From positions 28,316 to 49,044 of the forward strand of contig MU069868.1 in the NCBI GenBank assembly GCA_002284615.2: a stretch of DNA of 20,729 nt, written 5' to 3'. The position numbers and the translations under genes were made by a program. Origin of the DNA: Dunaliella salina (Eukaryota > Chlorophyta > Chlorophyceae > Chlamydomonadales > Dunaliellaceae). How positions within the stretch are numbered: the stretch's first letter is position 1; every line of letters starts with the position of its first letter. This document shows positions 1 through 8,357 of the stretch, one piece after another. Below the pieces are notes generated by a model. That model did not search any database and was not told the origin of the DNA. It saw only the letters and a list, made by a program, of their open reading frames with translations.

Positions 1-600
1 GATGAAGAGCTTGTGTATAGTTTCTTGGATTTCAGGAGGGAGCATCCTCAAGAGCTCATNAGCTATGCCATCCGGCCCTGGAGTTCTGTTGTTGCTCAGA
101 GTCTTTATGCATTCGCGGAAGGCACTTTTGTCAAGGATCTTGGGGTGGAGCCAGTCTCTTTTTTGTTTTCCCTCTAACTCATCTTTGGTTATTTGAGACT
201 GGAGGGTGAAGGGGTCGGGAACATGCGTTGATGCTCCTGCTTGCTCCCAAGGATAGTTTCTGGGTGCTTCCTCTGGAAGGTATTTTCCNGTTTTTATATT
301 GACGTTTTTGAGGGCATTGCTGTAGTATTTCTCTACAATTTGTGCAATTTTCTTGGATTCTGTTTTGAGATGGTTATCTTCAGGGTTGCGTAGGGCTTGA
401 AGGCCAGCTCTTGGTTGTGCATTCTTATCACAGTCACAAAGCAATTCCGCGTCCCAAATCTTGAAGGCCCAAAGGTCCAATTGGACGGATAAGTGGGATG
501 TTGTGTCGACCCTGCGGAGTGCACTTGCGCCATAACCAAGAAATATAATACCTGATGATAAGAACGTCCGCAGCTTCTTATTACTAAGTGGAAATGTCAT
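1..600 (-). CDS. Non-LTR retrotransposon (family B) reverse transcriptase, N-terminal part, runs off the window
   Basis: A minus-strand frame is open from ATG at 600 to the window edge (200 codons); the same frame stays open back to about 690. The last 40 or so residues are the start of a reverse transcriptase: RTPGPDGIA, one residue hidden by the N at 60, then ELLRMLPPEIQETIHKLF. PGPDGI is the classic first RT block of non-LTR elements. Upstream is the linker usually found between endonuclease and RT: LWAFKIWDAELLCDCD near 480-430, IAQIVEKYYSNALKNVN near 345-295, and WLHPKILDK near 155-130. The N at 289 falls in the third base of a Thr codon and does not matter. The palm (FxDxxxAFD, YADD) would lie to the left of the window. 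That the frame is intact over 600 bases suggests a younger copy than the other family B pieces. Assignment to the same family as the RNase H piece at 5390-6920 is inferred from strand and style, not shown by overlap. Confidence 0.75.
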   Translation of the reverse strand, partial: MTFPLSNKKLRTFLSSGIIFLGYGASALRRVDTTSHLSVQLDLWAFKIWDAELLCDCDKNAQPRAGLQALRNPEDNHLKTESKKIAQIVEKYYSNALKNVNIKXGKYLPEEAPRNYPWEQAGASTHVPDPFTLQSQITKDELEGKQKRDWLHPKILDKSAFRECIKTLSNNRTPGPDGIAXELLRMLPPEIQETIHKLFI

Positions 601-677
601 GATCTTTGATTGCCATGAGTGGCTTACATCATACGCATGCTGTCCAGCAGAAGATATGCTCTGCTGACCCTTTGGAT

Positions 678-1190
678 TTGAATCCGCTAGTTATGGATCT
701 CAGGTCTCGTCGTCTGGCTTACTGGAGACAATCCTCATCATCCACGGGAGCTCAACAGCAAAAAGTTCACCTATCACCACTGGAGTGCAATTCCAACCAA
801 GATCGCACGTGTCACCTTCTCTCCTTACGTCGTGCCCCAATGCTTTTACATGGACCTCCCTAAACAATATGTCAGGAGAGTGGCTCGTTTCAGAATTTGT
901 GTCCATGCTTTGAAAGGTGAGCAAGCTTCTTGGAACGACTATGTTTCTCCCACATATGACCTCTAGAGATCTGCGATGCCCAAGATGATGTACATGATGA
1001 AAAACATGTTATTTTCAGGGTACTCATCTTCGCGTCTAGTCTCTCCATTGTAAGTATGCTTCTTTGTTCTACGTCCCCACCCTCTCCTTACTGTACAGTC
1101 TTATCAAACACATTCCTTCTTGAGACAACAACAAGCTTTGTGGCTTTCTTCATGAACTCCTTTTTTCATGAACAGCTTGTAGTCAGTCGT
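678..1190 (+). pseudogene. LINE family A, degenerate 3' coding fragment (copy 1)
   Basis: Pieces of the family A ORF2 C-terminus lie in order but in shifting frames: NPLVMDLRSRRLAYWRQ (about 684-735, matching DLRYRQQRVWRDA of the long copy), KKFTYHHWSAIP (about 757-795), YMDLPKQYVRRVARFRICVHAL (about 848-915), then EICDAQDDVHDEKHVIF (about 966-1017). The last motif corresponds to the CDLCDLNDLQDEKHALFLC zinc-like block of copy 4 but has lost its final Cys. At least two frameshifts and one nonsense codon break it. A hydrophobic tail follows to about 1185. The plus-strand frame continues open to 1592, but beyond about 1190 I find no family resemblance. Non-functional 5'-truncated copy. Confidence 0.65.
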
Positions 1191-2160
1191 TTTGACTGGA
1201 AGCCTTCTTTTACCTATAACTTGGAACCTGGAATACCATGCGTGTTGTGGAGACGGTCGCGATGTTCGACTGGTGGTAACCAGTTGTTCCAAAATTTGGA
1301 GTGTAAACAGGCCCCGAAGTGGGAAAAAAAGAAAAATGTAAATTCCGCTGTAGCAATAGCCCTCCAGGCCCCAGCAAGCAAACTTTCGCCAGAAACACAC
1401 CAGCAGGAGCAGCACTCCACAGAGATCAACACTGAAGCCCCCCGAGCATCCTCACAGCGTGCAAACAGCATGCACGAGGTGGCTCTGCATTGCAAGACCA
1501 AGTTGCGTTTTTCCCATGTCCGTGTTGAGGGATGTCTCACGAATTTCTTTCCTTACATTTTGCTATCAGAAGGCGCAGACGTCCCCATCTGAACCACTCC
1601 TTTCAGTCTCGGAGGGACAGCACATTGGCTCCTGCTCAACGTTCCTGATAGAGCAAGAAAGGATGGAGAAGCACACTGAAGATTCTCAAAAGCTCCTCGA
1701 GAGTTCATAAGGCCAGGACAAAACTCATTGCTGGGTTACTGCCACAGTTGAGTCTCCAGGTTCTGTGCATGCCTTCCCACTGGACCCCAAGTGCCCCAAG
1801 TTGCTGGTTTGGGTTTGTGTTCTCACCTCTCAGAATTTCCTGGGCATTTACAGACGTTCTTCAAGATTGCATGTGGCTGGGCCTCACAGAGCTTTCCGAA
1901 GATTCCCTATTGAGTTGCCACGGAGCCCTGAAAGAGCCCCATGAAACCGTTGCGTACTTGCTTGAGTTATTTTGTTGAGATCCAGGAGAAGTCTGCGTCA
2001 ATCTGTGCACTTACATGGTACGCTTGACCCTGAGCTTGACCTTTAAACCTGACTTTATTGCGTTTATTACAGCGTAGCCCAGCAGTCATGCGTTTTGACT
2101 GATGGCTTATTCCTGATATCCTGTAGAAAAGGTACCAGGGGGGAGCAGTAGGGCGTTTTA
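1191..2160. other. Stretch without recognisable gene
   Basis: The open frame 1056-1592 (plus) begins in LINE A sequence and runs on by chance through 1191-1592 into a polar segment with no recognised motif. An open frame at 1748-1978 (76 codons) is Cys/Trp-rich and unsupported. A run of nine A at 1324-1332 and a GGGTGATCTG motif at 2161, identical to the start of the MITE terminal repeat at 8358 and likewise preceded by TA, are the only items of note. Confidence 0.4.
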
Positions 2161-2167
2161 GGGTGAT

Positions 2168-2487
2168 CTGCTAAGGAATAGTGTGGTGCTTTCAGTGCTG
2201 AACTGCTATTGGAACAACACCTTGCCATTGAACCGTACAGTGCTTCCATTGCTGTACTGCAAAGGGATTGTGGTGCTTTTAATGCTGCACTGCTATTGGA
2301 TACTCTGCTATGGAAACAACACTTTGCTATGGAACTGTGCAGACACTTAGTAAGGAATAGTATGGTGCTTTCAGTGCTACACTATTAATGGAATAGTATT
2401 TTGCCATTGAACTGTGCAGCGCTTTCAGTGCTGTACTGCTAAGGGGTTGTGTGGTGCTTTTAGTGCTGCACTGCTATTGGATACTCT
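2168..2487. repeat. Minisatellite array 1 (about 90-100 bp monomers)
   Basis: Repeated block built from phrases such as GTGGTGCTTTCAGTGCT, ACTGCTATTGGATACTCT, GGAACAACACTTTGCCATTG and AACTGTGCAGTGCTTCCAGT. About three and a half imperfect monomers are present. Two monomer types alternate (one with CTATTGGATACTCTGCTATGG, the other with CTAATGGAACAACACTTTGCC), so the higher-order period is near 190 bp. The array ends sharply at ATACTCT (2487). It is clearly the same sequence family as the array at 4371-4770. Confidence 0.85.
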
Positions 2488-2673
2488 AAAGAAAAGGAAA
2501 ACTACGTAGGCAGAGAAACTCTCCCTACATCAATTAAGGAAAAGGAGACACATTGGCTCAAAAAAGAGCTGTGTGCCCCCTCCACGACAAGGTATGAAAA
2601 AGAGAATGCTATGTGGATCTGGAGAATTACTAGAAGCACCTGGTTCTAGAGCCTGGCTGTGGGAAGTATTCTT
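2488..2673. other. Short unassigned spacer
   Basis: A-rich start (AAAGAAAAGG) and no recognised protein or repeat. It joins minisatellite array 1 to the C-terminal end of a family B fragment. Confidence 0.4.
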
Positions 2674-3335
2674 CTTTTCAATAGCGCGGCGGATGATGAC
2701 TAGTTTGTGGGCATATTGAACAGAATGGGCATGAAGTTGTTGAGCAAACGTTGTGGCACGCTGGTGATCCTATCCTAGATGTTTGAATTGCTTCAGGGTA
2801 TGCTCAGTGTAAATAGTTCCACCTACACCCAAGAGAATAGGGTGAATTGTAACAGCTTTTGCGTTAGTAAGTTTACAAAGGTCTGCATGCTGCTGCCTTG
2901 CCGCGCTCTACTGAAGCTCTGGCCTTGTGTTTTCACAGAACTTGATTTCTATTAGGTGCACATGGCGTTCATTTGCATGGAGTTCATGGGGTTGCCTCAT
3001 GCTGCTAGTTCTGGTGGTCCTCCATGAGGAGCTGCGCAAAGCGTGATGGGAATGGGTAGGAGAAACATCGTAGAAGTATGTTTGGCATTAAATGGATCAC
3101 CCCTTTTGTGGTGATCAAAACAGCATGTGGTCGACTGGAGTTGAGTCTTTTCCTCTCTGGAAGGTTACAAGGGAAGAAATAGCAGGTAAAGTTCTGTTTG
3201 AGGCATGTGTTGGGAGTTGGAGGTTGTGTTGAGCAAGCTTAAAATCACCTCCTATGTCTGTGTAGACCAGGCCTGCCCCTACAGGGCGTTTGCTGAGGGC
3301 TTCTGTAATCATTCTGCCTGCAATGTTATGGCATT
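2674..3335 (-). pseudogene. LINE family B, C-terminal nuclease-domain fragment (PD-(D/E)XK-like)
   Basis: Read on the minus strand from 3335: HNIAGRMITEALSKRP and a segment with AQHNLQLPTHASNRTLP (to about 3190), then RPHAVLIT near 3137-3114, then HLIEIKFCENTRPELQ near 2968-2922, SAARQQHADLCK, IHPILLGVGGTIYTEHTL and a basic end near 2674. The same order is seen in the copy at 5390-5894 (LDGIIVLP ... HLIELKFCSDTKP ... HAILIGVAGTIF). The spacing RPD...E-x-K is that of PD-(D/E)XK restriction-like nucleases. Here the first acidic residue is replaced by His (RPHAV), there are in-frame TAGs after ELQ and in the HLG-DHQR block, and frames shift, so this copy is dead. Family naming is inference; the pairwise match between the two copies is direct. 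Confidence 0.65.
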
Positions 3336-3361
3336 CAATTTGAAATTTGAAATTTGAAATT
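3336..3361. repeat. Short tandem repeat, 8-bp unit x3
   Basis: Three head-to-tail copies of a TTTGAAAT-type unit directly at the upstream border of the family B fragment. Confidence 0.8.
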
Positions 3362-4160
3362 CCTATGCCCTACCTCAAGGGTTTCGGAGCGTGCAATAAG
3401 GAAAGTTCTCATGTTGGAGATGATATGATTTTGGCAGCCCGTCACATCAAATTAGTGGCATTGCTGAATCATGGTTCAAACAAGTGTGTGATGTGTGACC
3501 TGTATTTAAGTGGGGTTGTTTTATTGGGTTCTCCCTCTTATTTAAACCTTCTGTAATACCTTTCCTTGAGGTTTGGCCCCGTTTCTTTGACTCCTGGCCT
3601 TGTGCCAGGGGTGCTCTGTCCCTGATGTAACGCTAACCTGCTGAAGCTGGTCCACACCTGCTGTGTCTGCCCCAAGAATTCTCTGTGTGCTGCAGCCAAG
3701 CCAGCACTCTGCAGCTAGGCCAAGAACAGCTAAGCAGCAGCATAAAGAGCAAGCAGAGTAGCAGTCCATTCGCACCCCCAGCCCTCAGCTCTAGTGAACC
3801 TGTCCCTTGTCGGATGGCTTTTGCCGACTCTAAACCTAAAACCCTTTCATGGCGCCACCGCGGGGAACGTACTCGAGAATCGTCTATGGCACAGGCGCAT
3901 CCTGTGAGGGGGGGGACTCAGCAGCCAGCGGGGTTACATCAGCGGATAAGCGCACCTTGGCGTGGTGGAATGTGACCTACTTCCAGAATAGTAAAAGTGT
4001 AATGACAGTGATTGAGCATGACAAGCCTGAGAGCATGTGTAGCGCGCTGTCCAAATGATGGCAGCCTGAGAGGGGGCAAGATGGATCAGTTGACTTTTTG
4101 AAACGTACTGCACGTTTTTGTTTGTAGAGGGTGCCTGTGCGGTGCTACAGGATGGTATGC
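3362..4160. other. Stretch without recognisable gene
   Basis: Several short open frames overlap (plus 3685-3975 and 3849-4058; minus 3542-3775). The 3849-4058 frame has a rather protein-like end (RTLAWWNVTYFQNSKSV), but there are no splice signals or known motifs to support it. A run of eight G at about 3908-3915 lies inside. I do not call a gene here. Confidence 0.35.
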
Positions 4161-4161
4161 T

Positions 4162-4365
4162 TCACGGGTACAGAGATGTTGACATATTTCTGAAGGCATT
4201 GCTAGTATTTTTATCTACTTGCAGTAATAAGTTTTGATAGTAAGAGTAGTAATCTGTTTTGGCATTGGCATATCCAAGCTTGTGTTTAGAATGCATGTGG
4301 GATTTGAGAGCATCTTGAAGATTGGGGAAATAGGTGAGCTTGTGGGTGGGTGGTGGATTGGACAC
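4162..4365 (-). pseudogene. LINE family B, short internal fragment (between RNase H and zinc motif)
   Basis: The minus-strand peptide contains FPNLQDALKSHMHSKHKLGYA and YYSYYQNLLLQVDKNTSNAF. It matches the larger family B copy at about 6330-6200 (LSNLQDELKQVMHEKHKLGTA, YSYQNWQSLL, ISNAF). It is cut off on the right only six bases before minisatellite array 2 begins (4371). Only about 65 codons survive, so it is a remnant without function. Confidence 0.7.
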
Positions 4366-4370
4366 TCTGT

Positions 4371-4770
4371 GTGGTGCTTAAGTGCTACACTGCTATTGGA
4401 TACTCTGCTATGGAAACCACACTTTGCTATGGAACTGTGCAGTGCTTCCAGTGCTGTACTGCTAAGGAATAGTGTGGTGCTTTGAGTGCTACACTGCTAA
4501 TGGAACAACACTTTGCCATTGAACTGTGCAGCGTTTCCAGTGCTGTACTCCTAAGGGATTGTGTGGTGCTTTTAGTGCTACACTGCTATTGGATACTCTG
4601 CTACGGAAGCAACACTTTGCTATGGAACTGTGCAGTGCTTCCAGCGCTGTACTGCTATTGGATACTCTACTATGGGACTGTGCAGTGCTTCCAGTGCTGT
4701 ACTGTTAAGGAATGGCGTGGTGCGTTCAGTGCTGCACTGCTAGGAACTGTGTGGTGTCCCGAGTACTGAG
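4371..4770. repeat. Minisatellite array 2 (same family as 2168-2487)
   Basis: The GTGGTGC phrase opens successive monomers at 4371, 4474, 4563 and 4717. Each monomer holds a TGCT-ACACTGCTA phrase, a GGAACAACACTTTGC-type phrase, AACTGTGCAG and CAGTGCTGTACTGCTAAGG. The long spacing before 4717 comes from an extra internal copy of ACTGCTATTGGATACTCT. The plus-strand open frames here are products of the repetition, not genes. Confidence 0.85.
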
Positions 4771-4886
4771 TTGCTTTTGGTGCCTGCGAACACTCTTGTT
4801 TTGTTTGCTTACAACCTGAGTTTTTTTCTCTTTTTGAGCTTTTTCTCAGTGTTTTTCTGGTACATAAGAGCTGAGCAGCCAAACTT

Positions 4887-5213
4887 TTGTCTATTCAATC
4901 TGTGAGTTCAGGGCAGCCAGTAACACTGAAGGAGTTCGTTGCTCTGAGCAAAAGGCTACGAGGTTTTTGGAATGCGGCTGCCTTGGCAGAGCACAATGAG
5001 TGTGTGAACAAATTAGCCAAGTACCATCACTGGGTGGCTCTCCCTTTAAAATTTTTGGCTGCTCATGGAGCGCCCTTTTCTGTACCTAGGTATGTGCATC
5101 TTGATTTAGGCAAGCATATGCTGAGGAAAAACGCGCGCTTTCGATTGCATGCACACACCCTGAAAGTGAAAGTGAAAGTCTACGCTGGTACTTACCAGCA
5201 TGCATTAAGGTAA
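4887..5213 (+). pseudogene. LINE family A, 3' coding fragment (copy 2)
   Basis: One open frame of 108 codons carries the family A ORF2 C-terminal landmarks in order: LAKYHHWVALPL (about 5017-5052), PRYVHLDLGKHMLRKNARFR (about 5080-5145) and LHAHTL (about 5146-5163). It then ends after a small AAAGTG tandem repeat (5164-5178), before the Cys/His block. The piece lacks reverse transcriptase upstream and the zinc motif downstream, so it is truncated at both sides. Confidence 0.7.
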
Positions 5214-5389
5214 GACCCAACAGTTAGCACTGGCACTAACAGTGAGCCCTACCAAAGAAGGCTAGCTATGAGCAGCCCAGCTAATGAGGGTCCAGTGGGT
5301 TGTCGGCCATCCGTCCGGCTGCGCGCCTCGCTGTCCTGTACGCAGCCCTCCCTGTAGCCCTCTCCCCCAAACCCCCATTGCTTACGTTA

Positions 5390-5894
5390 CTGAATTGGAT
5401 GGCATTTTTGGTTTCGTGAATTTTTGTTAGAAACTTTACAGCGTGATAAAGGGGTTGTTTGGCAGTCTTGTGAGCTTTGTCTTTTGTTAGGCCAAGTTTG
5501 CAGAGGGGATCAATAGTGAAGGGATTGAAGATAGTTCCAGCAACTCCAATTAGGATGGCATGTAGTGTGACTCTGTTATTGCGGTGTGTGCCCCAAAGAG
5601 ATCTTGTGCATAAGCTTTCAATGGTGTGTTTGTGCTGATTTTGTGCAGTGTGGGTTTGGTGTCAGAACAAAATTTGAGCTCAATGAGGTGGATATCTCTG
5701 TCTCTGGGATTCATATCCTGTGGATGATGTGTGGAGTCTCTGCCTTCTAGGGGTAAAACTATAATGCCATCAAGGCGACTGAGCTGTGTGCTTGGTGGTT
5801 TTCTGGATGGAAACAGCCAATGTAAAATGTGTCGGTGTACAGTATTTGGAAATTTCCATGCCCAGGGAGCGTAGCCTCTCTGTATTACATACAT
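5390..5894 (-). pseudogene. LINE family B C-terminus: putative PD-(D/E)XK (restriction-like) endonuclease domain
   Basis: The minus-strand frame 5894-5550 reads WLFPSRKPPSTQLSRLDGI, IVLPLEG and, about 28 residues later, RDIHLIELKFCSDTKP. The candidate catalytic residues are Asp 42 (codon near 5771) and Glu 72 with Lys 74 (codons near 5681 and 5675), the D...ExK spacing of the PD-(D/E)XK fold. After a frameshift near 5550 the domain continues as HAILIGVAGTIF, PLCKLGLTKDKAHKTA, LYHAVKFLTKIHETK to about 5390, parallel to the copy at 2674-3335. Its place after RNase H and a CCHC motif resembles the restriction-like endonuclease of the Dualen/RandI group of algal LINEs (established knowledge, recalled). 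Assignment of this copy to that group is inference. Frameshifts make the copy inactive. Confidence 0.6.
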
Positions 5895-6249
5895 CTATAC
5901 TATAGTCTCTAGTAGAGACGATGCAAGATCCAAATTCTCCTTTGGTGATTGCTTCACCACACATGCTGAGTGCTTGATGGTGGCCATTGATATTCATTCT
6001 ATTTATCTGTGGGTGAGTGCACCTGAGTAGGATATGGGAGGTGCTATCAGGTTTACCACAAAGAGGGCAAAGAGAAGGCCCAGGTTGGCCACTGAAGCGT
6101 CTGGCATGTTTGCCATTGTAAAGGGTGTCTGTTCGATATTTGAGGACATTGGTTTGTTCTTTAAGGGTTACAGATTTCATGTGCCAGAAAGCATTACTAA
6201 TTTTTGAGCATTGGGGTGAGCATTGGACATCCTGAGCAAGCTCTGCCAA
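5850..6249 (-). pseudogene. LINE family B zinc-binding (CCHC) linker
   Basis: The minus-strand frame 6249-5770 contains NVLKYRTDTLYNGKHARRF, then SLCPLCGKPDSTSHILLRC followed by INRMNINGHH. The Cys61-x2-Cys64 ... His72-x4-Cys77 spacing is the C-terminal zinc motif seen after RT or RNase H in many non-LTR retrotransposons; it probably binds template RNA or target DNA. The frame overlaps the RNase H frame (6177-6249) upstream and the nuclease frame (5770-5894) downstream, so the polyprotein is interrupted by two frameshifts. It reads on as GEAITKGEFGSCIVSTRDYS, matching the dead copy at 3312-3240. Confidence 0.7.
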
Positions 6250-6920
6250 TTTTGGTAGCTATAAGTGCTGAGGTTTGCTGTTCCCAATTTGTGTTTTTCA
6301 TGCATTACTTGTTTCAGTTCGTCCTGGAGGTTTGAAAGGGCCAGGTTTTCTGTGTGAGAGCTATGTGTTGTGACAGATGCAGCAAGCCAATAGAGATGAA
6401 AGAAAGGAGTTCCTGCCTGGTTGAGTGAGGCATTAGCTTCATCAGGTAGCATAGCTGCTTGATGAGCAAGGGCATCTGCGCTTTCATTACCAAGGATGCC
6501 ACAGTGTGATTTTACTTTGTAGAAGTGGACAGGGCCTTCTGAAGCATTAATGCAGGCTACATTTTCTTTGAGCAGTGGTGTATGTAAGTGCGTGGACATA
6601 TCCATGGGTTTCAGAAGCACGTTTTTAATTTGATTAAGTGCCGAAGAACTGTCGGTCGCAATTGAAGTGTGCCCTTGCTGTAGAGCTACCAGAGTTGCAG
6701 CGAGTTCTGCTCTGTTAATAGTATAAGTGGGACCATGGCCCTTGGGATTAATTGTGTAGGTTACAGTTTCAAAGGAGGAGATGTCTTCTGGGGTGAAAAA
6801 GGATGCTCCTGCCTGCTGAGTATTCTTGTTGCTGGACTTTATGACGCTACCATCCGTGTATGTTAGGTGTCGCCAGCCTGGGATCTTTGGTTGCAGGGGT
6901 TGCAGGTATGGTACACACCC
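6177..6920 (-). pseudogene. LINE family B RNase H domain
   Basis: The open frame begins at 6971, but the family B part starts near 6920; the first 20 or so residues come from the abutting plus-strand element. RNase H landmarks are complete: HLTYTDGS (Asp, codon near 6854), NRAELAATL (Glu, near 6705), SIATDSSSAL (Asp, near 6651), and SHCGILGNESADALA (His and Asp, near 6504-6474). All four acidic catalytic positions of type I RNase H are therefore present. It would remove RNA from the RNA/cDNA hybrid during target-primed reverse transcription. A linker follows with LSNLQDELKQVMHEKHKLG. The reverse transcriptase that should precede it is absent: the copy is cut at about 6920, where a plus-strand family A piece starts. 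Confidence 0.85.
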
Positions 6921-6928
6921 TAAGAGTG

Positions 6929-7227
6929 CACGCACCCTAAGAGTTGATAAATCACTTTGGCAGGAGCACACTTCAGTTTGTGGTAAATGTGACCTAGGAG
7001 GACTTCAAGATGAAAAACATGCTGTGTTCCTTTGTTCTTGGGGTCCTGTGTGTTCGCTTAGAAGGATTTATGAACGTCTGTTTCCTGATTTCCCCTCTGC
7101 TCACAGAGTTTTTCAGGACGAGACAGGTGCTTTTTACTACACCCAGGCTAGTTCTGAGGATGTCTTCCATTTCTTACAGGACCAAACTAATGAGGGTCAT
7201 CATTTTATTTCTATAATGCCATGTTAA
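6929..7227 (+). pseudogene. LINE family A, extreme 3' coding fragment (copy 3)
   Basis: The frame reads RTLRVDKSLWQEHTSVCGKC, then DLGGLQDEKHAVFLC, then GAFYYTQASSEDVFHFLQDQ. These align with copy 4 (LRAHTLVVERACWQ, CDLCDLNDLQDEKHALFLC, GFYYSEVSTEDVFQFL). The Cys-x2-Cys ... His-x4-Cys motif is intact. Everything before the HTL motif is missing. The 14-base sequence CACCCTAAGAGTGC/T is doubled at the 5' border (6917-6943), directly at the junction with the oppositely oriented family B piece. Confidence 0.75.
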
Positions 7228-7279
7228 TGTTACAGGACCAAACTAATGAGGCTTATCATTTCATTTCTATAATACCATG
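7174..7279. repeat. 50-bp direct repeat, period 56
   Basis: TTACAGGACCAAACTAATGAG starts both copies (7174-7223 and 7230-7279), which share nearly all 50 bases. The first lies in the coding end of LINE A copy 3; the second is the bridge to the start of copy 4. Confidence 0.85.
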
Positions 7280-8053
7280 CTCAATTCAAATAGCGAGCTT
7301 GTTCGGAAAGTGATGAAGGCTGACAAGGCACTGAGTGTGATGCCTGGTGTGAAGTGTTGGTCAGCTGAGTTTTTGGAAACCTTCAGGGGTCTGGAGAAAC
7401 GAGAAGAGAACACACAGGCTGTGCTGGCAGGAACGGCTATTAATATCAAAGGTTTTGCTACTGATTTGCACAGCCGATTGTGTCAAGTGTGGGGCGATTT
7501 AGGAAGTGCTGAGCCAAGAGGGCACTGTCATAAGCAGGCCTCCTATCATCGTTGGTTTGCTTCTCCTTTGGGACCTTTGAATGCTACTGATTGCCCGTAC
7601 AAGGTGCCTAGATATCTCAATCTCGATCTGAGTAGGCGAGTACAACAGAGTAACTCTCGATTTAGACTGCGTGCTCACACTCTAGTAGTTGAAAGAGCTT
7701 GTTGGCAGCCTGAGAACAATGGCCAATGTGACCTGTGTGACTTGAATGATCTGCAAGACGAAAAACATGCTCTCTTCCTTTGCAACTGTGAAAGTGTGTG
7801 TGCTATTCGAAACAATTATGCACATCTTTTCTTTGAAGCTTCGCCACAAGCAAGAATTTCCCTTGGTGCTTCTGGTTTTTACTATTCTGAGGTTAGCACT
7901 GAGGACGTTTTCCAGTTTTTGAGTCAAGAGTCGAACCAGTTGTACAAGTTCATATCTGATATTATGGATGTTTTTGTGAGGCTGGCAGGGACCAGCCGGC
8001 TCATCAGTCAAACCACCTGGCTGAAGGCCAAAACCCTATGTAACCTAACCTAA
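7277..8053 (+). pseudogene. LINE family A ORF2 C-terminal region, intact frame, 5'-truncated (copy 4)
   Basis: A 258-codon frame starts at MLNSNSELVRKVMK, matching SMLDSNSGTLRRVLKQ downstream of the RT in the long copy (about 13320), and runs to a TAA at 8051. Landmarks: DLHSRLCQVWGDLG, ASYHRWFASPLGPL, VPRYLNLDLSRRVQ, SRFRLRAHTLVVE, then the zinc-like block CDLCDLNDLQDEKHALFLC (about residues 152-170) and FYYSEVSTEDVFQFL. It ends in TWLKAKTLCNLT, where the last codons are already the CTAAC tail repeat. It has no reverse transcriptase. This is the best guide to what the C-terminus of family A looks like. Truncation at the 5' side is what target-primed reverse transcription normally leaves. Confidence 0.75.
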
Positions 8054-8222
8054 CCTTATCATTTTATTTCATATCTCATGGATATTTATTTCTGTGGATG
8101 GAATAGTTCACCAGGCCGAGCAGCCAAACAACCTGGCTGAAGGTCAAACCCAATTGTAACGCTGTAGCCTTGAGCTGCAGCCAAACTTTATGGCTGAAGG
8201 CTTAATTCCCATTGTAACCTTA
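7949..8222 (+). repeat. LINE A 3' end, three tandem or nested tails
   Basis: Three successive segments end in the same way: a TGGCTGAAGG phrase followed 15-20 bases later by TGTAAC (segments 7949-8057, 8058-8160 and 8161-8222). The first ends in TGTAACCTAACCTAACCTT, a short (CTAAC)n tail instead of poly(A). The first two also share TTCATATCT-ATATTATGGAT-type sequence at their starts. They may be stacked, severely 5'-truncated insertions or a tandem duplication of the 3' UTR. Confidence 0.65.
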
Positions 8223-8355
8223 GGGTGATCGATGAGCACCGGCGTTGTCAAGTCGCCCTGATCGTACCGGTCAGAATCCGGAGGTCGGAGGTTCAATTCC
8301 GCTCAGATGCCCGCTTGCAGTATACATAGTGATGTACCCTTACATTACCTTACCT
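8223..8355 (+). mobile_element. tRNA-related SINE with CCTTA-type tail (putative)
   Basis: 8223-8312 looks like a degenerate tRNA: GGGTGAT at 8223 can pair with GATGCCC at 8306-8312 (with G-U pairs); CCGG-TCAGAAT-CCGG near 8267-8281 has the form of an anticodon arm; GGTTCAATTCC near 8290-8300 fits the RNA polymerase III B box (GGTTCRANYCC). The D-arm side is too long for a normal tRNA, and the loop base before the anticodon is C rather than T, so it is not a working tRNA. A 3' extension ends in TTACATTACCTTACCTTA, a short tail repeat. This is the layout of a tRNA-derived SINE. The first 10 bases also equal the MITE terminus at 8358, which may be chance. Confidence 0.45.
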
Positions 8356-8357
8356 TA

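Noticed and set aside
4234..4769. Plus-strand open frames of 60-95 codons with repeated Cys-Ser-Ala-Ser-Ser-Ala-Val peptides
   Set aside because: They arise from minisatellite array 2, whose monomer happens to lack stops.
2168..4770. CRISPR-like array
   Set aside because: Monomers are adjacent and diverged with no unique spacers; the context is eukaryotic.
8223..8312. A functional tRNA gene
   Set aside because: The D-arm side is too long, the base 5' of the anticodon is C rather than T, and the acceptor stem has mismatches; better explained as a SINE head.
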